Below are positions 26,050 to 34,620 of a stretch of 64,000 bases of DNA, piece after piece. Every line of letters starts with the position of its first letter. Position 1 is the first letter of the stretch. The notes beneath the pieces were generated by a model, which saw nothing but the letters and a program-made list of their open reading frames with translations, was not told where the DNA came from and searched no databases. Position numbers and translations under genes: made by a program. Source of the DNA: Indolivaga capnocytophagoides DSM 22835 (GTDB lineage Bacteria; Bacteroidota; Bacteroidia; Bacteroidales; Dysgonomonadaceae). The stretch lies in NCBI RefSeq assembly GCF_000426485.1, contig NZ_AUFL01000005.1:124001-188000 (forward strand), given 5' to 3'.

Positions 26050-27498
26050 ATGAAAGAATCTCTATTCAGAAAGAAATCGATTGCTGAAGCACTATCCAGA
26101 GCCAACTCGGATAAGGACGGATTAAAACGTACGCTCAGTGCCAATAATCTTATCGCACTGGGGGTAGGGGCAATTATCGGTACAGGTATTTTTGTCCTCA
26201 CAGGTACAGCCGCCGCCAATTACGCAGGTCCGGCACTTACCATATCATTCGTCATATCGGCAATAGGCTGTTTGTTGGCAGGTCTATGCTATGCTGAGTT
26301 TGCGTCAATGATTCCTGTGGCCGGAAGTGCTTACGCATACAGCTATTCGACCTTAGGCGAACTAATAGCATGGTTTATCGGGTGGGATCTTATTCTAGAG
26401 TATCTCTTCACGGCAGGAACCGTTGCTGTAGGATGGTCGGGTTACGTAATCAGTTTTCTGAATGGAATAGGAATACATATTCCTGTATCGATAGCCGAAT
26501 CTCCCTTCGGATATGATGTACATAGCGGATGGTATCTGACAGGAAGCATCATCAACTTCCCTGCTATGTTTATAATCTCGCTGATGGCTGTATTACTTGT
26601 TTTGGGTATAAAACAATCCGCAACTTTAAACAATGTTATCGTATTTGTAAAAGTAATCGTAATTCTTTTATTTATCGGATTCGGGATAGCTTATATATCT
26701 ACCGATAACTGGGTTCCTTACATTCCGGAACAAACATCTTTCGGTCATTTCGGATTTTCAGGAATATTGAGAGGAGCCGGTGTCATATTCTTCGCTTACA
26801 TAGGATTCGATGCCGTTTCGACTGCTGCTCAGGAAGCAAAAAATCCGCAAAAAGATATGCCCAAAGGGATACTCTATTCATTGCTTATATGTACGGTATT
26901 ATATGTGGCGGTAACGCTTGTGCTAACAGGAATAGCTCATTATACAGAACTTGATCATCCTGCACCGATAGCATATGCCATAGATAAGGTAGGCAGCGGA
27001 CTGCAATGGCTGTCGCCATTGGTAAAAATCGGAGCAATAGCCGGATTAAGCTCCGTTGTTTTGGTTATGATGCTTGGACAGTCTCGAATCTTCTATTCAA
27101 TGTCTAAAGATGGTCTGTTGCCTAAATTCTTTTCTGGCGTACATCGCAAATACGGCACACCTTATAAATCGACATTTGTAACAGGAATAGCTTCCGCAAT
27201 TATTGCCGGAGTATTACCTATTAATATTCTGGGCGAATTAGTATCGATAGGAACTCTTATGGCTTTTGTTATAGTTTGTGTCTCAATTATTGTTCTTAGA
27301 AAAATATCTCCGGAAGTAAACAGACCGTTTAAAACACCATTCGTGCCTCTGGTTCCGATACTCGGAGCTGCGATATGCCTTTTACAAATGATATTTTTAC
27401 CTTGGGATACCTGGTTGCGCTTGATTCTATGGATGGTTATAGGTTTCATCATCTACTTTTCGTATAGTATAAAGCACAGTAAACTCGCTAAAAAATAA
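26050..27498 (+). CDS. APC-family amino acid permease
   Basis: A 482-residue polytopic inner-membrane protein with about 12 hydrophobic segments. The N-terminal GVGAIIGTGIFVLTG is the unwound first-helix signature of the amino acid-polyamine-organocation family, and the closest type is the cationic amino acid transporter (CAT/YfnA) branch. The substrate is not determined. It has its own promoter and its own terminator, so it is monocistronic. Confidence 0.85.
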   Translation: MKESLFRKKSIAEALSRANSDKDGLKRTLSANNLIALGVGAIIGTGIFVLTGTAAANYAGPALTISFVISAIGCLLAGLCYAEFASMIPVAGSAYAYSYSTLGELIAWFIGWDLILEYLFTAGTVAVGWSGYVISFLNGIGIHIPVSIAESPFGYDVHSGWYLTGSIINFPAMFIISLMAVLLVLGIKQSATLNNVIVFVKVIVILLFIGFGIAYISTDNWVPYIPEQTSFGHFGFSGILRGAGVIFFAYIGFDAVSTAAQEAKNPQKDMPKGILYSLLICTVLYVAVTLVLTGIAHYTELDHPAPIAYAIDKVGSGLQWLSPLVKIGAIAGLSSVVLVMMLGQSRIFYSMSKDGLLPKFFSGVHRKYGTPYKSTFVTGIASAIIAGVLPINILGELVSIGTLMAFVIVCVSIIVLRKISPEVNRPFKTPFVPLVPILGAAICLLQMIFLPWDTWLRLILWMVIGFIIYFSYSIKHSKLAKK

Positions 27499-27502
27499 AG
27501 GA

Positions 27503-27545
27503 ATAAGGCTGACCAATATTGTTTTAGGTCAGCCTTATCTTTTTA
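27503..27545. terminator. Bidirectional terminator between permease and corA
   Basis: A 12-bp stem ATAAGGCTGACC/GGTCAGCCTTAT with a 12-nt loop and a T-rich tail; lies between convergent genes. Confidence 0.9.
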
Positions 27546-27558
27546 TATAATAATATTC

Positions 27559-28638
27559 TCAGAACCATCTCTTTCGCTTTAAATAAAATACAGCAAGAAT
27601 TACAATTACAAACATTATCCCCCAAGCAAACAGATACCCGTGCTCCCATTTCAGTTCGGGCATAAATTCGAAGTTCATCCCCCAAACTCCAACCATAAAT
27701 GTCAATGGAATAAAGATAGTAGATACAATCGTCAACTTCTTTATGACATTATTCATTCTCAGATTATTGTTATTGAAATACAAATCGGATAATGAACTGA
27801 TGGATTCCTTCAGCGACATCAAGTCATCGGATGAAGTACGCAAACGGTCATCAAAGTCTTCGAAATACATAATATTTTCAGGCTTGATCAGTTTGTTCGT
27901 ATTATGCAATAGGTTTATATATTCTTCACGTAACGGAGCGATTACACGCCTCAGTAGGGAAGCATCCTTCTTACGCTGGCTTATAAATCTCATGACATTC
28001 AGGTTATCGGTATCGTCTTCAATCAAACGATCTTCCATTTCATTCAATCGGTTTGTAAGCTTAATAACCGTATCATTAAACGATGAATGCAGACAGTTGA
28101 GAAGAATATAAAGCAAATAATCTTCGTCTTTTTCCCGAATTAAGACCCTTCCGCCTTTTATGGCATCTTTTACATCATCAAAAATAGAAGTAGGTCTTTC
28201 CTGAAAACTCACAACATAGTTATCACCGAGTATAAATGCGTTTTGATATATTCCCAGTTCATGAGCCTCATTAATATATGATCCCGACATCAGGATAAAA
28301 GTATTAGTCTCATGTTCTATCACTTTTGTAACATGATACCCCGAAAGTAAGTCTTTTATATCAAAGCGGGGAATTCCGAATTGTTTACAAATATTATAAG
28401 TTGTTTCGGCATCGGAGATACCGGTAATTCTGAACCAGTTTATGCAATCGGGTTTAAGCAGGTCTTTCAGCTTCTCCGCAGGCTGAACACTCTTCTCGCT
28501 TATCTGAGAACGGTCGTATTGAATTAGTTCTATGGACGTTGAAATATTTTCCTCGCCCATATATACCAATTTTTCCAACAAGTGAGCATTCTTCACATGC
28601 CTGCGCATTTTTGCATTTGTTGATATTCGTTTCGACAT
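27559..28638 (-). CDS. corA: CorA-family magnesium/divalent cation channel
   Basis: A 359-residue protein. The ATG at 28638 is chosen over the upstream one because MSKRISTNAK gives a normal soluble N-terminus. It has a long cytoplasmic alpha/beta and helical region followed by two C-terminal membrane helices. The first ends in the selectivity motif GMNFEF (Gly-Met-Asn), diagnostic of the CorA family. It works as a pentameric Mg2+ or Co2+ channel. It is convergent with the permease and divergent to the phosphoethanolamine-transferase-like gene. Confidence 0.92.
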   Translation of the reverse strand: MSKRISTNAKMRRHVKNAHLLEKLVYMGEENISTSIELIQYDRSQISEKSVQPAEKLKDLLKPDCINWFRITGISDAETTYNICKQFGIPRFDIKDLLSGYHVTKVIEHETNTFILMSGSYINEAHELGIYQNAFILGDNYVVSFQERPTSIFDDVKDAIKGGRVLIREKDEDYLLYILLNCLHSSFNDTVIKLTNRLNEMEDRLIEDDTDNLNVMRFISQRKKDASLLRRVIAPLREEYINLLHNTNKLIKPENIMYFEDFDDRLRTSSDDLMSLKESISSLSDLYFNNNNLRMNNVIKKLTIVSTIFIPLTFMVGVWGMNFEFMPELKWEHGYLFAWGIMFVIVILAVFYLKRKRWF

Positions 28639-28686
28639 TGTCAATCTATATTTAAACCTATGATATCCAAAAGTAAGAAAAAATGC

Positions 28687-28718
28687 TATATTTGCTACCA
28701 CTTAAGGTAAGAGACCTT
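28687..28718 (+). promoter_or_regulatory. -7 box followed by a degenerate GGTCT-AGACC palindrome
   Basis: TATATTTG at 28687-28694 is a perfect plus-strand -7 box. Nine bases later lies AAGGT-AAGAG-ACCTT (28704-28718), the dispersed palindrome with two altered bases. It points toward the gene at 28865. Confidence 0.5.
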
Positions 28719-28828
28719 TTATACAATAAAATATTGCGGACTGTTGTTAAAGTGGCAGTGAAAAATTTAAATATTGTACTTTTAGGACACAACACACTGT
28801 TGCTCTTATATTTCGTAAATCAATAAAA

Positions 28829-28841
28829 AGGTCTGAGACCT
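28829..28841. repeat. GGTCTGAGACC palindrome, leader of the EptA-like gene
   Basis: Intact AGGTCTGAGACCT in gene orientation, 23 nt before the ATG. A weaker -7 box TATATTTC (28807-28814) ends 14 nt upstream of it. Confidence 0.8.
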
Positions 28842-28864
28842 GATTTTTTCAATCATAATAGTTG

Positions 28865-30508
28865 ATGAATAATACTATACTAACCCTATTATTCAAAAAG
28901 AAGCTGCAATTCTTCTTTTTGTTTTATCTTGTTCTGTTACTTCCGGTACTAAGTCCTATCGCCGAAAATCTTAGGACTACAGAAGTATTGGCTCTATTGG
29001 GTGTCAATCTCATATTATTTACAGCAATCTTTATTCTTCTCATTTTTGTCGCCCCAAAATGGGAAAAACTCATATATTCCCTTCTATTTGTTGTCGCATA
29101 TCTACCTGGAAGTATTTATATCAGCTATCTGCTATTTGCACATGTGTTACTGCAAGGCAATAGTGTTATCAGCCTATTCGAAACTAATCCTGCCGAAAGC
29201 AAAGAGTTCTTGGCTCATTACTTCAACCCATGGATTATCGTTGCATTTGTTGTTTATATATTTATCTGCTTTCTGGTTATTTGCAAGATGAAGAATGTAA
29301 GGCCGCTGGATGTAAAAAAATACAAATCGCTGTTCGTATCATCGCTTCTGACGGTAGTTTTTATATCAGTTATTCCTCCTCTCAACAAATCGGTATATTT
29401 TATAAACTTCTATAGATTATTTATTAATTATAAAATAAGGCTCAATAAAGAAGAATGTGCTATTGCCGAGCGTCAGTCTTTAGACTATCCGGTAACAAGT
29501 ATCGATTCTACTCCTCCGAGAACCATTGTATTAGTTATCGGTGAATCTCTGACACGTACACACATGTCATTATACGGATATCCAAGAAAGACAAGTCCAA
29601 AACTCGAATCATTAGGTGATAGTCTGCTTGTGTATAAAGATGTTCTTTCGCCACAGGTACATACAATACCTGTACTAAGGTCTATATTAACCATGGCTGA
29701 TAAAAACAAACCTCAATATATAACCGAAAAACCGTCACTTATAGAATTATTCAACAGAGCCGGATACAAGACATATTTTATCAGTACACAACCTTTCGGT
29801 GGAAGCTACAAAACGAGCTATGATGCTCTTCTTAATCTCGCTCAATACAAGTGTGACCTATCCATCGAAAATCAACCTGACGAAATAATACTACCCAAGT
29901 TCAAAGAGTTATTAAAAGACACAACCAGCAAAGAAAACAAACTGATAATAGTCCATCTGATAGGAAATCACATGGCCTATGAATTCAGATATACACCTTC
30001 GTTTAACGTCTTTAATAATAGCAAAGATCATCTAATCAAGGAAACACCGTTCAGAGACCAGAAAGCGATACATACAATTGACAAATACGACAATTCGGTA
30101 TTATACAATGACAATTTGATATACCAGATGATACGTGCTCTTCAAAATCAGAAAGACAATGAAAGTGCTTTGCTGTATTTTTCAGATCACGGAGAAGAGG
30201 TTTATGACATTAGAGACTTTTCAGGGCATGCGTACGAGAAAATATCCACATACATGTGCGAAATACCATTTATTGTATGGCTTTCCCCTAATTACAGAAA
30301 GACAAGAACCGACCTTGATTTTATTCCAAACAGACCATATTCAACAGGGGATGTTATTTTCAGCATCTCTGATCTGGCAAATATAAAATACAAGGATTAC
30401 GACGATTCAAAAAGTATCTTTTCGAAAAAATACATTCTTCAGGAAAGGTTTATTGGAGATATGACTTACGATGAAGTCAAACGAAGGGAATCTCATTACC
30501 GACATTAA
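28865..30508 (+). CDS. Phosphoethanolamine transferase-like membrane sulfatase-fold enzyme
   Basis: A 547-residue protein starting at ATG 28865 (a TTG directly before it is ignored). Five membrane segments fill the first ~190 residues and a periplasmic alkaline-phosphatase/sulfatase-fold domain follows. The metal and nucleophile sites are visible: VIGESLTRTHMSLYGY, the Thr in QVHTIPVLRS that would carry the phosphoethanolamine intermediate, and YFSDHGEE. This is the EptA/EptB/MCR group that adds phosphoethanolamine to lipid A or other surface glycolipids; the acceptor here is unknown. Such modification usually lowers sensitivity to cationic peptides (family knowledge). It converges on metQ with 7 bp between stops. 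Confidence 0.85.
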   Translation: MNNTILTLLFKKKLQFFFLFYLVLLLPVLSPIAENLRTTEVLALLGVNLILFTAIFILLIFVAPKWEKLIYSLLFVVAYLPGSIYISYLLFAHVLLQGNSVISLFETNPAESKEFLAHYFNPWIIVAFVVYIFICFLVICKMKNVRPLDVKKYKSLFVSSLLTVVFISVIPPLNKSVYFINFYRLFINYKIRLNKEECAIAERQSLDYPVTSIDSTPPRTIVLVIGESLTRTHMSLYGYPRKTSPKLESLGDSLLVYKDVLSPQVHTIPVLRSILTMADKNKPQYITEKPSLIELFNRAGYKTYFISTQPFGGSYKTSYDALLNLAQYKCDLSIENQPDEIILPKFKELLKDTTSKENKLIIVHLIGNHMAYEFRYTPSFNVFNNSKDHLIKETPFRDQKAIHTIDKYDNSVLYNDNLIYQMIRALQNQKDNESALLYFSDHGEEVYDIRDFSGHAYEKISTYMCEIPFIVWLSPNYRKTRTDLDFIPNRPYSTGDVIFSISDLANIKYKDYDDSKSIFSKKYILQERFIGDMTYDEVKRRESHYRH

Positions 30509-30530
30509 GAGGGTGTTACCAACCCCTTAC
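30509..30530. terminator. Weak hairpin between convergent EptA-like gene and metQ
   Basis: AAGAGGGTG and CAACCCCTT pair with one mismatch around TTAC; the hairpin overlaps the metQ stop codon. There is no clear T run, so termination is uncertain. Confidence 0.35.
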
Positions 30531-31331
30531 GGCTCCCCCTTTAAATTCGCGATCGGCTGTAGCTGCAACTTCATCCGACTGAAAAGCCCGGACAAAACGC
30601 TTTACTTTATCCTCATTCTTATTGTCCTCACGGGCAACGATAACATTTACATAAGGAGAATCCTTGTCTTCGACAAAAATTCCATCAGCCAAAGTCAGTC
30701 CTGCTCCCGCCGCATAAGTATTATTGATGATTGCCACAACGACCTTACGGTCATCAAGCACACGTGGCAATTGAGGAGCTTCCAATTCTAAGATGCGGTA
30801 ATTATGAGGATTATCCACAATATCTGAAACCGTAGGCACCAGTCCTACATTATCTTTCAATCTGATAAGCCCATATTTCTGCATAAGAAGCAAGGCTCGT
30901 CCGCCATTTGTCAAATCATTGGGAATCACTATTGTATTACCATCTTTCAGCTCTGATAGAGATTTTATCTTTTTAGAATATCCTGCTAAAGGATATACAA
31001 AAGTATTACCTACTACCGCAAGTTTATATCCACGTTCTTTCATCTGATTTTCGAGATAAGGAACATGCTGAAAAGCGTTCAAATCAACATCTCCCTGATC
31101 GAGCAACGTATTAGGCACAACATAGTCGGTAAGCGTCACGAGCTCCACGTCCAGATTATAGCGTTCTTTCGCCACTTTCTGAGCTGTTTTAGCAACAATA
31201 TATTCAGGTCCCAAAACAACGGCCACACGGATAAAATCCGGATCATTTTTCCGCTTTCTTCCGCTTATGAATACAGTACATAAGACCGCAAAGCAGACAA
31301 CGGATATAAGTATAAATATTTTTGTTTTCAT
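30516..31331 (-). CDS. metQ: Methionine ABC transporter substrate-binding protein
   Basis: A 271-residue NlpA/MetQ-family protein: VAVVLGPEYIVAKTAQKVA opens the fold, and the NDLTNGGRALLL and NNTYAAGAGL blocks are those that bind methionine. It captures methionine outside the inner membrane for MetNI. Unusually, the N-terminus has hydrophobic residues with cysteines at 13 and 18 but no canonical lipobox (L-x-[GA]-C), so it may stay anchored by an uncleaved helix or use a non-standard lipobox. Last gene of the metN-metI-metQ operon, with no intergenic gap to metI. Confidence 0.9.
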   Translation of the reverse strand: MKTKIFILISVVCFAVLCTVFISGRKRKNDPDFIRVAVVLGPEYIVAKTAQKVAKERYNLDVELVTLTDYVVPNTLLDQGDVDLNAFQHVPYLENQMKERGYKLAVVGNTFVYPLAGYSKKIKSLSELKDGNTIVIPNDLTNGGRALLLMQKYGLIRLKDNVGLVPTVSDIVDNPHNYRILELEAPQLPRVLDDRKVVVAIINNTYAAGAGLTLADGIFVEDKDSPYVNVIVAREDNKNEDKVKRFVRAFQSDEVAATADREFKGGAVRGW

Positions 31332-31985
31332 TTACCGATGATCTACTTTTTTCGAAATATAATTACCTGTAGTCTGGATAATGAAAACCAATATCACTAA
31401 TAATACCAGTACGATATTCATTACAGTCATATCATAGCCTACATAACCGTACTGGTAACCGACCTGACCAAGTCCACCGGCTCCGACTGCTCCTCCCATA
31501 GCCGAATAACCGACAAGCGTAATCAGAGTAATAGAGGCACTATTGATAAGAGACGGCATAGCTTCGGGCAGCAGCACTTTACTTATAATCTGAAAAGGTG
31601 TTGCACCCATTGCCCGCGATGCTTCGATAAGTCCTGATGGCACTTCGAGCAAGCTATTCTCTACCATACGAGCTACAAACGGTGCAGCACCGATACTCAA
31701 CGGAACCAAAGCCGCTTCGACTCCGATAGACGTTCCCACAATAGTTCGTGTAAAAGGGATCATCCATACGATAAGAATAATAAACGGAATGGCGCGAAAC
31801 ACATTCACAAAGAATGCGATAAAACGATTTACCTTTTTATTATCTTTAATCTGCCCTTTTCGGGTAATAAATAAGGCAACACCAATCGGCAGCCCGATCA
31901 TAAAACTAAAGTACCCTGACACAAAGGTCATAACGATGGTCTCCCAAGTACCTTTCAATAATATATCCAGCATAGAATCAGACAT
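31332..31985 (-). CDS. metI: Methionine ABC transporter permease
   Basis: A 217-residue inner-membrane protein with five predicted helices and the BPD-type coupling segment [14 protein letters not shown], which docks on the ATPase. Directly abuts metQ and overlaps metN by 8 bp, as in other metNIQ operons. Confidence 0.93.
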   Translation of the reverse strand: MSDSMLDILLKGTWETIVMTFVSGYFSFMIGLPIGVALFITRKGQIKDNKKVNRFIAFFVNVFRAIPFIILIVWMIPFTRTIVGTSIGVEAALVPLSIGAAPFVARMVENSLLEVPSGLIEASRAMGATPFQIISKVLLPEAMPSLINSASITLITLVGYSAMGGAVGAGGLGQVGYQYGYVGYDMTVMNIVLVLLVILVFIIQTTGNYISKKVDHR

Positions 31986-33009
31986 AACCTAATACCTCCA
32001 CTTTTATATTTTGTGTTTTTAGAAACTCTATTGCATTATTTTCATTCTCAACCGAACTGATAAACTCGACAAGCATCACTCCAAATTTCAACCCTCCGAT
32101 ATAATCCATACGGGCATTTATGATATTACTGTTGATCTCAAATCGGCGAGCGACTTCTGACAAGACAGGAGCATCAACCGAATTACTTGAAAATTCAATC
32201 CAAAGTAAAGAATGCTTTCCCTCTATTTGAGATTCTGTTAATCTCTCCTGATAATCCGCAGGTATCTCCATATGCAGCGAAGAAGCGATAAACTGTTTTG
32301 TCAACTTCTCTTTAGGATGCGAGAAAATATCTGCAACACTCCCCTGCTCGATCAAACGCCCATCACTGATTACGGCGACATCGTCGCAAATCTCCTTTAC
32401 CACATCCATTTCGTGAGTAATGAGCAAGATAGTTATATTCAACTGTTGATTGATCTCTTTCAGCAATGACAATATCGAACGGGTAGTTGCAGGATCGAGA
32501 GCACTCGTAGCCTCATCACACAACAAAACTTTAGGCTGTGTTGCCAATGTACGGGCTATAGCGACCCTTTGTTTTTGACCACCTGATAATTTAGACGGAT
32601 AATCAAATGTTTTTTCTTCTAATCCCACAAGCTTCAATAGCTCTGTAACTCGTGCAGACCGTTCCTCTTTTGGGGTATTATCCAATTCGAGAGGTAAAGC
32701 CACATTGTCGAAAACGGTACGGGATGAAAGCAAATTGAAATGCTGAAAAATCATCCCTATATTCCTACGGGATTTAGCCAGCTGAGAGTCAGATAGCGAC
32801 ATCAAATCCTGTCCGTCTACAATGATACGTCCTTCAGTCGGTCGTTCCAATAAATTCACAACCCGAATCAGAGTACTTTTACCGGCTCCCGACTCACCTA
32901 TCACCCCCACAATCTTACCTTCGGGAATAAACAGCGACACATCATCTAAGGCCTTGATATGCCTTTGACTCTGTTGAAATATTTTGGTTACATGCTGTAA
33001 TTCAATCAT
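31978..33009 (-). CDS. metN: Methionine ABC transporter ATP-binding protein
   Basis: A 343-residue ATPase. It has Walker [10 protein letters not shown], signature LSGGQKQR and Walker [12 protein letters not shown]. The C-terminal ~75 residues form the NIL/ACT-like domain that senses internal methionine and shuts the transporter (family knowledge). First gene of the operon. An intact GGTCTGAGACC palindrome lies 23 nt before the ATG and a perfect -7 box lies upstream of that. No SAM riboswitch was recognised. Confidence 0.95.
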   Translation of the reverse strand: MIELQHVTKIFQQSQRHIKALDDVSLFIPEGKIVGVIGESGAGKSTLIRVVNLLERPTEGRIIVDGQDLMSLSDSQLAKSRRNIGMIFQHFNLLSSRTVFDNVALPLELDNTPKEERSARVTELLKLVGLEEKTFDYPSKLSGGQKQRVAIARTLATQPKVLLCDEATSALDPATTRSILSLLKEINQQLNITILLITHEMDVVKEICDDVAVISDGRLIEQGSVADIFSHPKEKLTKQFIASSLHMEIPADYQERLTESQIEGKHSLLWIEFSSNSVDAPVLSEVARRFEINSNIINARMDYIGGLKFGVMLVEFISSVENENNAIEFLKTQNIKVEVLGYV

Positions 33010-33032
33010 TGGATAACCTTTTATTCGATTAT

Positions 33033-33043
33033 GGTCTCAGACC
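33033..33043. repeat. GGTCTGAGACC palindrome, leader of metNIQ
   Basis: GGTCTCAGACC on the plus strand, GGTCTGAGACC on the metN strand, 23 nt before the ATG. The outermost pair seen in other copies is lost here. Confidence 0.78.
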
Positions 33044-33062
33044 TGTTATAATTACAAAGTAA

Positions 33063-33070
33063 CAAAAATA
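33063..33070 (-). promoter_or_regulatory. -7 promoter box for metNIQ
   Basis: TATTTTTG on the minus strand, 53 nt before the metN ATG and about 19 nt upstream of the palindrome, which would place the palindrome in the 5' UTR. Confidence 0.5.
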
Positions 33071-33257
33071 ACTTATGCTTGTAGTAGTTAGCTTTATAAA
33101 ATCGTTCAATTTTAGGATTTACTTTTTCGGGTTTATGACTATTAATTAATAAAAACAACCGAAAGCCTAATACAATATTCTTTATATATTTGTAATAAGT
33201 AAAACCTTTTGATATTTAAGATCTTTAAATAGATATGAGACTTTAAACCCAAAACCA

Positions 33258-33902
33258 ATGAAAAAATCTCTTTTAACCCTAGTCATTCTTTTTTCTTTTA
33301 TCATCATCCATGCACAGAAAACAATAAAGATCGCATGTGTAGGAAATAGTATTACATACGGCATGGGAATTGCAGATCGTGATAAAAACAGTTATCCGTC
33401 CGTCCTCAGTCAGATGTTAGGCGAAGGATATGATGTTCGTAATTTCGGATTCAGTGCCCGAACCTTATTAATGAAAGGTGATTTACCTTATATGAAAGAG
33501 CAGATGTTTAAAGATGCTTTAGCATTCAATCCCGATATTGTTATCATTAAACTAGGAACAAATGATTCGAAACCTCAGAACTGGCAATACGGATCCGAAT
33601 ATAAACATGATATGGAAACTATGGTTAATTCTTTCAAAAGCCTTTCATCCCATCCTCAGATATACCTATGCTTTCCGGCAAAAGCCTATGCCCTACAATG
33701 GGGTATCAATGATAGCATTATTGTAAAAGATATAATACCGGATATTATAGACGTTGCTGAAGAATGCGGTACCAAAGTAATCAACCTGCATACACCCACT
33801 AGCAATATGCCCGAAAATTTTCCGGATCATATCCATCCGAATGAGGCCGGAGCTAAAATTATTGCAACAGAAGTATACCATGCTATAACCCGTAAAGACT
33901 AA
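33258..33902 (+). CDS. Exported SGNH/GDSL-family esterase, first of a tandem pair
   Basis: A 214-residue protein with a signal peptide ending in HAQ (residue 20) and no lipobox. SGNH blocks: GNSIT with nucleophile Ser31, LGTNDSKP (block III) and DHIHPNEAGA (Asp/His). It is clearly paralogous to the next gene along the whole length, sharing for example GD-PYMKEQM-KDAL--NPDIVII. Probably an acetyl- or acyl-esterase on a glycan; the substrate is unknown. The block I residue is Asn (GNS) where most members, including its neighbour, have GDS. Confidence 0.82.
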   Translation: MKKSLLTLVILFSFIIIHAQKTIKIACVGNSITYGMGIADRDKNSYPSVLSQMLGEGYDVRNFGFSARTLLMKGDLPYMKEQMFKDALAFNPDIVIIKLGTNDSKPQNWQYGSEYKHDMETMVNSFKSLSSHPQIYLCFPAKAYALQWGINDSIIVKDIIPDIIDVAEECGTKVINLHTPTSNMPENFPDHIHPNEAGAKIIATEVYHAITRKD

Positions 33903-33930
33903 AGACGTATTTCCAAAAAACAACACTACT

Positions 33931-34572
33931 ATGAGAATCTTATTTTGGAGCATTTTGTGCTCGATCCTGTTTGTATCATGCCTAAAAGAGCCAAAGCTTA
34001 AAATAGCATGTATAGGAGACAGTATCACATCGGGCTATCTTTTAGAGGATATAGAGAAAGACTCTTATCCTTCGGTTTTACAACGACTGATGGGAGATAG
34101 CTGCGAAGTTAAGAATTTCGGGTTCGCCCAACGTACGTTATTACAAAAAGGAGATTATCCGTATATGAAAGAGCAGATGTACAAAGATGCGCTTTCGTAC
34201 AATCCCGACATTGTAATTATTATGCTTGGGACAAACGATACCAGCCCCGAGAATATGAAATACAAAGAAGAGTTTGTGGAGGATATGACACAGATGGTCA
34301 AATCGTTTCAGCAATCACCGGCTTCGCCCCGAGTATACTTATGTCTGCCTACACACCCATATAAAGTGTTTGCGAAAAGAGACAGTATCCTTACCGGAAT
34401 TATGTTTCCGTATATAAAAGAAGTTTCGAAAAACTGCAATGCCGGTCTTATAGACCTTCACTCGGTAACATCCGATTCAACACTGTATATCGATGGTATA
34501 CACCCGAACAAAAAAGGCGCAGAAGTGATAGCACAAACCGTATATAATAAAATAAAAGAGAATCTCGATTAA
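33931..34572 (+). CDS. SGNH/GDSL-family esterase lipoprotein, second of a tandem pair
   Basis: A 213-residue lipoprotein with lipobox FVSC (Cys17). Blocks: GDSIT (Ser31), LGTNDTSP and DGIHPNKKGA. It duplicates the preceding gene, from which it is 28 nt away, but carries a lipid anchor whereas its partner is soluble, so the pair probably acts in two places. A terminator overlaps the end of the gene. Confidence 0.83.
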   Translation: MRILFWSILCSILFVSCLKEPKLKIACIGDSITSGYLLEDIEKDSYPSVLQRLMGDSCEVKNFGFAQRTLLQKGDYPYMKEQMYKDALSYNPDIVIIMLGTNDTSPENMKYKEEFVEDMTQMVKSFQQSPASPRVYLCLPTHPYKVFAKRDSILTGIMFPYIKEVSKNCNAGLIDLHSVTSDSTLYIDGIHPNKKGAEVIAQTVYNKIKENLD

Positions 34573-34587
34573 CAGAGATTCTCTTTT
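34554..34587. terminator. Bidirectional terminator overlapping the end of the second SGNH gene
   Basis: A 13-bp stem AAAAGAGAATCTC/GAGATTCTCTTTT with an 8-nt loop; the left arm lies inside the coding sequence. It separates the gene from convergent metH. Confidence 0.9.
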
Positions 34588-34620
34588 AGTATTTTCGTTA
34601 GGAATAGTAGAGCTTAGACC

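Noticed and set aside
28639-28701. Longer CorA start
   Set aside because: The extra residues are hydrophobic and unlike the soluble N-terminus of CorA; ATG 28638 fits better.
33010-33257. SAM or methionine riboswitch upstream of metN
   Set aside because: No known riboswitch core could be drawn; only the short palindrome and a promoter box are visible. The metH leader was checked with the same result.
33258-34572. The SGNH pair as sialate O-acetylesterases linked to the cytidylyltransferase at the window end
   Set aside because: The genes are 29 kb apart with no shared operon; the fold alone does not show substrate.
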